Assembly (NCBI GenBank): GCA_937901865.1
Contig: CALDID010000273.1
Span: 1 to 13,045, forward strand
Direction: 5' to 3'
Origin: an uncultured Treponema sp.
Lineage (GTDB): Bacteria > Spirochaetota > Spirochaetia > Treponematales > Treponemataceae
Length of the DNA stretch: 13,045 nucleotides
In this document: positions 10,706 to 13,045 of the stretch, piece after piece
Position numbering within the stretch: position 1 is the first letter of the stretch
Layout of the letters: each line of letters begins with the position of its first letter
Position numbers and translations under genes: made by a program
The notes under the pieces: model-generated
What the model was told of the DNA's origin: nothing
What the model saw: the letters and a program-made list of their open reading frames with translations, nothing else
Database searches by the model: none

Positions 10706-10734
10706 AATATACAACCCAAATGTTGCATTGTCAA
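10706..10734 (-). promoter_or_regulatory. hicAB3 promoter and operator
   Basis: Minus strand TTGACA (10729-10734), 17 bases, TATATT (10706-10711), then six bases to ATG 10699. The spacer carries a dyad, CAAC-N6-GTTG (10712-10725), a likely site for the HicB3 helix-turn-helix. The -35 is four bases from the GACTATT motif that faces the tape measure gene, so the two opposite signals may interfere. Confidence 0.78.
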
Positions 10735-10738
10735 CCTT

Positions 10739-10752
10739 TGACTATTAAAAGT
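10739..10752 (+). promoter_or_regulatory. GACTATT motif before tape measure
   Basis: TGACTATTAAAAGT, identical over 14 bases to the copy at large terminase (3954-3967, minus strand), 37 bases before the tape measure ATG. Confidence 0.55.
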
Positions 10753-10789
10753 GAGAGCTTTTTGAGTAAAAGATTTTGGGGGAAAAGAT

Positions 10790-13045
10790 ATGGCGGCTAG
10801 TGTTGCATATAAGATAAATGGGTCGGCAAATGTTGAGCCGATTTCTAAGACAAAAGAGGCACTCGAAAAAGTTTCTAAAGCGGCTGGAGCAATGAAAACC
10901 GCTTTCACGGGCTTTGCGATTGCAAAAGTGTTTCAAGGCGTGAATGCGGTCGTAAACGGTGCGACATCGGCATTCAAGAATATGAATACCGCCCTTGCAA
11001 AAAGCAATCAGGCGTTTGCAGAAAATGCTCTCTTAACGAAAGAGAGCGTAGCAAATATACGCGACGCGATGAGTGAGTTTAGCGCAGGAAATTTCTTTGA
11101 CGGCGACAGCCTTAACAATGCCGCTTCTCTTGCCTCTCAAATGGGCTTGAATGAAGAGCAGATTAAAAAAGTGATGGACGCGGCGACCGAAATGGCGGCA
11201 AGCGGGATTATGCCGTTAGAAAACGCGGTGCAAAAGCTATCGGAGAGCTTTCAGGGAAGCACGGGCGATTTAGCGAAATTGTGTCCAGAGCTTTCTAATT
11301 TGACCGAAGAGCAGATTAAAAGCGGCGCGGCGGTTGAGGCTATGAAAAAGCAGTACGACGGCTTTCGCGACGCGATGAACAGCACTTTTGAGGGGCGAGA
11401 TAAGCAATGGGCGAACTCTTTTGGTGATTTACAGGCAAGCGTTGGCGGCATTATTTCGGCTTTTGAGTTTTTGGCAAAAGGCGAGTTTATGAAGCCGTTG
11501 CAGGATTTAGGCGCGTGGATTTCAGACCACCAAAAGCAGATTATCAATTTCGCTTTGCATTTGCCCGACGTGTTGCAGGAAGTAGGCACGGCAATAGTGC
11601 AGATATTTAGCCGCCTGTTTACAAAATCGGGAATGTTAGACCTCGGCAAGTTTATCGCGAACAGCGTGGGTAACTGGATACCCGTTATTAAAGAATATTT
11701 TGTGGGCGTGGGTAAGTTTTTATATGGCATTTTCAATGCGACTTTCGGCAATGTGGCACGGGCTATTTACAACGTTGTCATTATTCCCGTTAAGCAATGG
11801 TTTGCCGCCCTCATAAACGACTTTATCAAAGACCACCCGAAAATCATAAAAGCCTTAAACGTGATGAGCGGCGGCAAAATCGTGCTTGAAGAAATCAAAG
11901 TCGACAGCACAAAGAAAGAGTATGCAGACATCTCAAAGGCGGCAAAAGATTATTCTGAAGCGGTCAATAAAGCCGTAACGGCGGCAGAAACGGCAAGCGC
12001 AAAGCAGAAAGAGATTAACAGTGCTTTTACGGCAAGATACAAAGACATCACCGACAAAGCAAGCGCAAATATCAGCGAAATCTTAAATCAAGACTTGCCC
12101 GAAGAGCTAAAGAAAGCCTTTGAAGCAGGTGCAGACGCTATCGGCGAAAAGGTAAATAAAACCAATGCAGAGCCTGTCGTAACAAGCACTAACCAAGAAA
12201 GCGACAACCAACGCACTCACGCGGATATTCTAGCAGATTTTCAAAATGAACTCTCATCGATTTTGCAGAGCTTTACAAGCTCTCTCGCAGAAGCAGGAAA
12301 TGTGATGAACGGCTTTTTAAGCGGTTTTCAAAAAACAGGCAGTGTGGCAGGCGGTATTATTCAAGCTATCCTTTCGCTCATTACCCAGATTTTCAGCGTG
12401 ATAAATAAAGGATTGTCAAAAGCAAGCGAGAGCTTTAATAAAGTTATCAATTTTATCTCTACGATATTCAATATCGTTGTAGAGAAAATCGCTCCCGTCG
12501 TTGAAGACCTTATGAAGCCGATTGCAGCTATCTTTGAAGACATAGGCACGGTGTTAGGTAATATGATACAGCCTCTTATGGAAGTGGCGAATAATGTGCT
12601 TGTTCCATTGTTTTCAAACTTTCAGCAATTCTTTGATACTCTTACAAAGATTTCAAACGTGTTTGCGCCTATGGTAAAATCGCTGTTGAAATTTCTTGAC
12701 AGCTTTAATCTAATCAAAATCGTATTGAATGCGCTTAGTGCAACTATCGGGCTTTTGGCGAAAGGAATAGAAAAGCTGTATACATACGTTTTGAAGCCTA
12801 TGGTAAATGCAATTATTCGCTTTATCGAAACGATTGCAAACGGCTTTATCAAAATGTATAACGGCATTGTAAACGTGTTTAACGGCATTAAGATTTTCGG
12901 CAAGCGCATTTTTCATATTTCGACCGCAAACGAAGTGCATATTGAAAAGTTGCAAGACCTAAGCGACTCGGATAATCCTGACCATAGCTCTAGCTCCAGC
13001 GATAGCGGCAAGAATGCAAGCGGCACGGCAAGCTATACGGCTCAA
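10790..13045 (+). CDS. phage tail tape measure protein, 3' end beyond window
   Basis: An uninterrupted frame of 752 codons that continues past the right edge. The N terminus (SVAYKINGSANVEPISKTKE) and the long Ala-, Lys- and Glu-rich helical stretches mixed with hydrophobic patches (for example about residues 240-340) are typical of tape measure proteins. A low-complexity Ser-rich segment (about residues 731-738) lies close to the edge. It sets tail length and may help DNA enter the host membrane. GGGGGA lies about five bases before ATG 10790. Gene order (major tail, chaperone, tape measure) supports the call. No lysozyme or peptidase motif is visible in the part present. Confidence 0.9.
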   Translation, partial: MAASVAYKINGSANVEPISKTKEALEKVSKAAGAMKTAFTGFAIAKVFQGVNAVVNGATSAFKNMNTALAKSNQAFAENALLTKESVANIRDAMSEFSAGNFFDGDSLNNAASLASQMGLNEEQIKKVMDAATEMAASGIMPLENAVQKLSESFQGSTGDLAKLCPELSNLTEEQIKSGAAVEAMKKQYDGFRDAMNSTFEGRDKQWANSFGDLQASVGGIISAFEFLAKGEFMKPLQDLGAWISDHQKQIINFALHLPDVLQEVGTAIVQIFSRLFTKSGMLDLGKFIANSVGNWIPVIKEYFVGVGKFLYGIFNATFGNVARAIYNVVIIPVKQWFAALINDFIKDHPKIIKALNVMSGGKIVLEEIKVDSTKKEYADISKAAKDYSEAVNKAVTAAETASAKQKEINSAFTARYKDITDKASANISEILNQDLPEELKKAFEAGADAIGEKVNKTNAEPVVTSTNQESDNQRTHADILADFQNELSSILQSFTSSLAEAGNVMNGFLSGFQKTGSVAGGIIQAILSLITQIFSVINKGLSKASESFNKVINFISTIFNIVVEKIAPVVEDLMKPIAAIFEDIGTVLGNMIQPLMEVANNVLVPLFSNFQQFFDTLTKISNVFAPMVKSLLKFLDSFNLIKIVLNALSATIGLLAKGIEKLYTYVLKPMVNAIIRFIETIANGFIKMYNGIVNVFNGIKIFGKRIFHISTANEVHIEKLQDLSDSDNPDHSSSSSDSGKNASGTASYTAQ

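Noticed and set aside
11251..11751. 166-codon minus frame within tape measure
   Set aside because: Antisense shadow of the tape measure frame; many Ser, Pro and Cys residues and no start signal.

Overview
The window reads as part of a tailed-phage genome (a prophage or free siphovirus-like phage). Its host is probably a mid-GC bacterium with AAGGAGG-type ribosome binding sites and sigma70-type promoters. A gut Bacillota or a Treponema-like spirochaete would fit, but nothing here fixes the host and no host gene is visible.

Layout. (1) Positions 1-864 form a small control region. Two tiny membrane-peptide genes are transcribed leftward from a near-consensus promoter. A 72-residue helix-turn-helix regulator is transcribed rightward from a divergent promoter. 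(2) Positions 876-7385 carry a leftward packaging module. In transcription order it holds a membrane/coiled-coil protein, small terminase (P27 type), a D12-class DNA adenine methylase with a 14-copy Leu tripeptide repeat, large terminase and portal. Two HicA-HicB toxin-antitoxin pairs sit inside it on the opposite strand. (3) Positions 7386-8065 have no convincing protein gene. They hold a solitary type I-C-like CRISPR repeat with a promoter on one side and two intrinsic terminators on the other, tandem operator-like repeats, two 22-bp direct repeats and a 21-nt periodic leader. (4) From 8066 to the right edge a rightward tail module encodes a small helical protein, major tail protein, tail assembly chaperone with a probable +1 frameshift, and the tape measure protein running off the window. 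A third HicA-HicB pair lies antisense between chaperone and tape measure.

How it fits together. Head-packaging and tail genes diverge from the 7.4-8.07 kb region. Each toxin-antitoxin pair has its own near-consensus promoter and opposes the surrounding virion operon, as expected for morons expressed in the lysogen. A motif (GACTATT, extended to TGACTATTRAAAGT at three sites and TGACTATTGAAA at a fourth) recurs at the starts of six structural transcription segments and nowhere else I noticed. Protease and major capsid genes are absent; the packaging module stops at portal and meets the control region, so they must lie outside the window.

The most striking element is the lone CRISPR-like repeat at 7731-7761, a candidate RNA anti-CRISPR. 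The next most notable are three genes whose promoters place the transcription start on the ATG (probable leaderless mRNAs), the three antisense HicAB modules, and the two unannotated membrane peptides. All calls come from reading the sequence; no database search was run.
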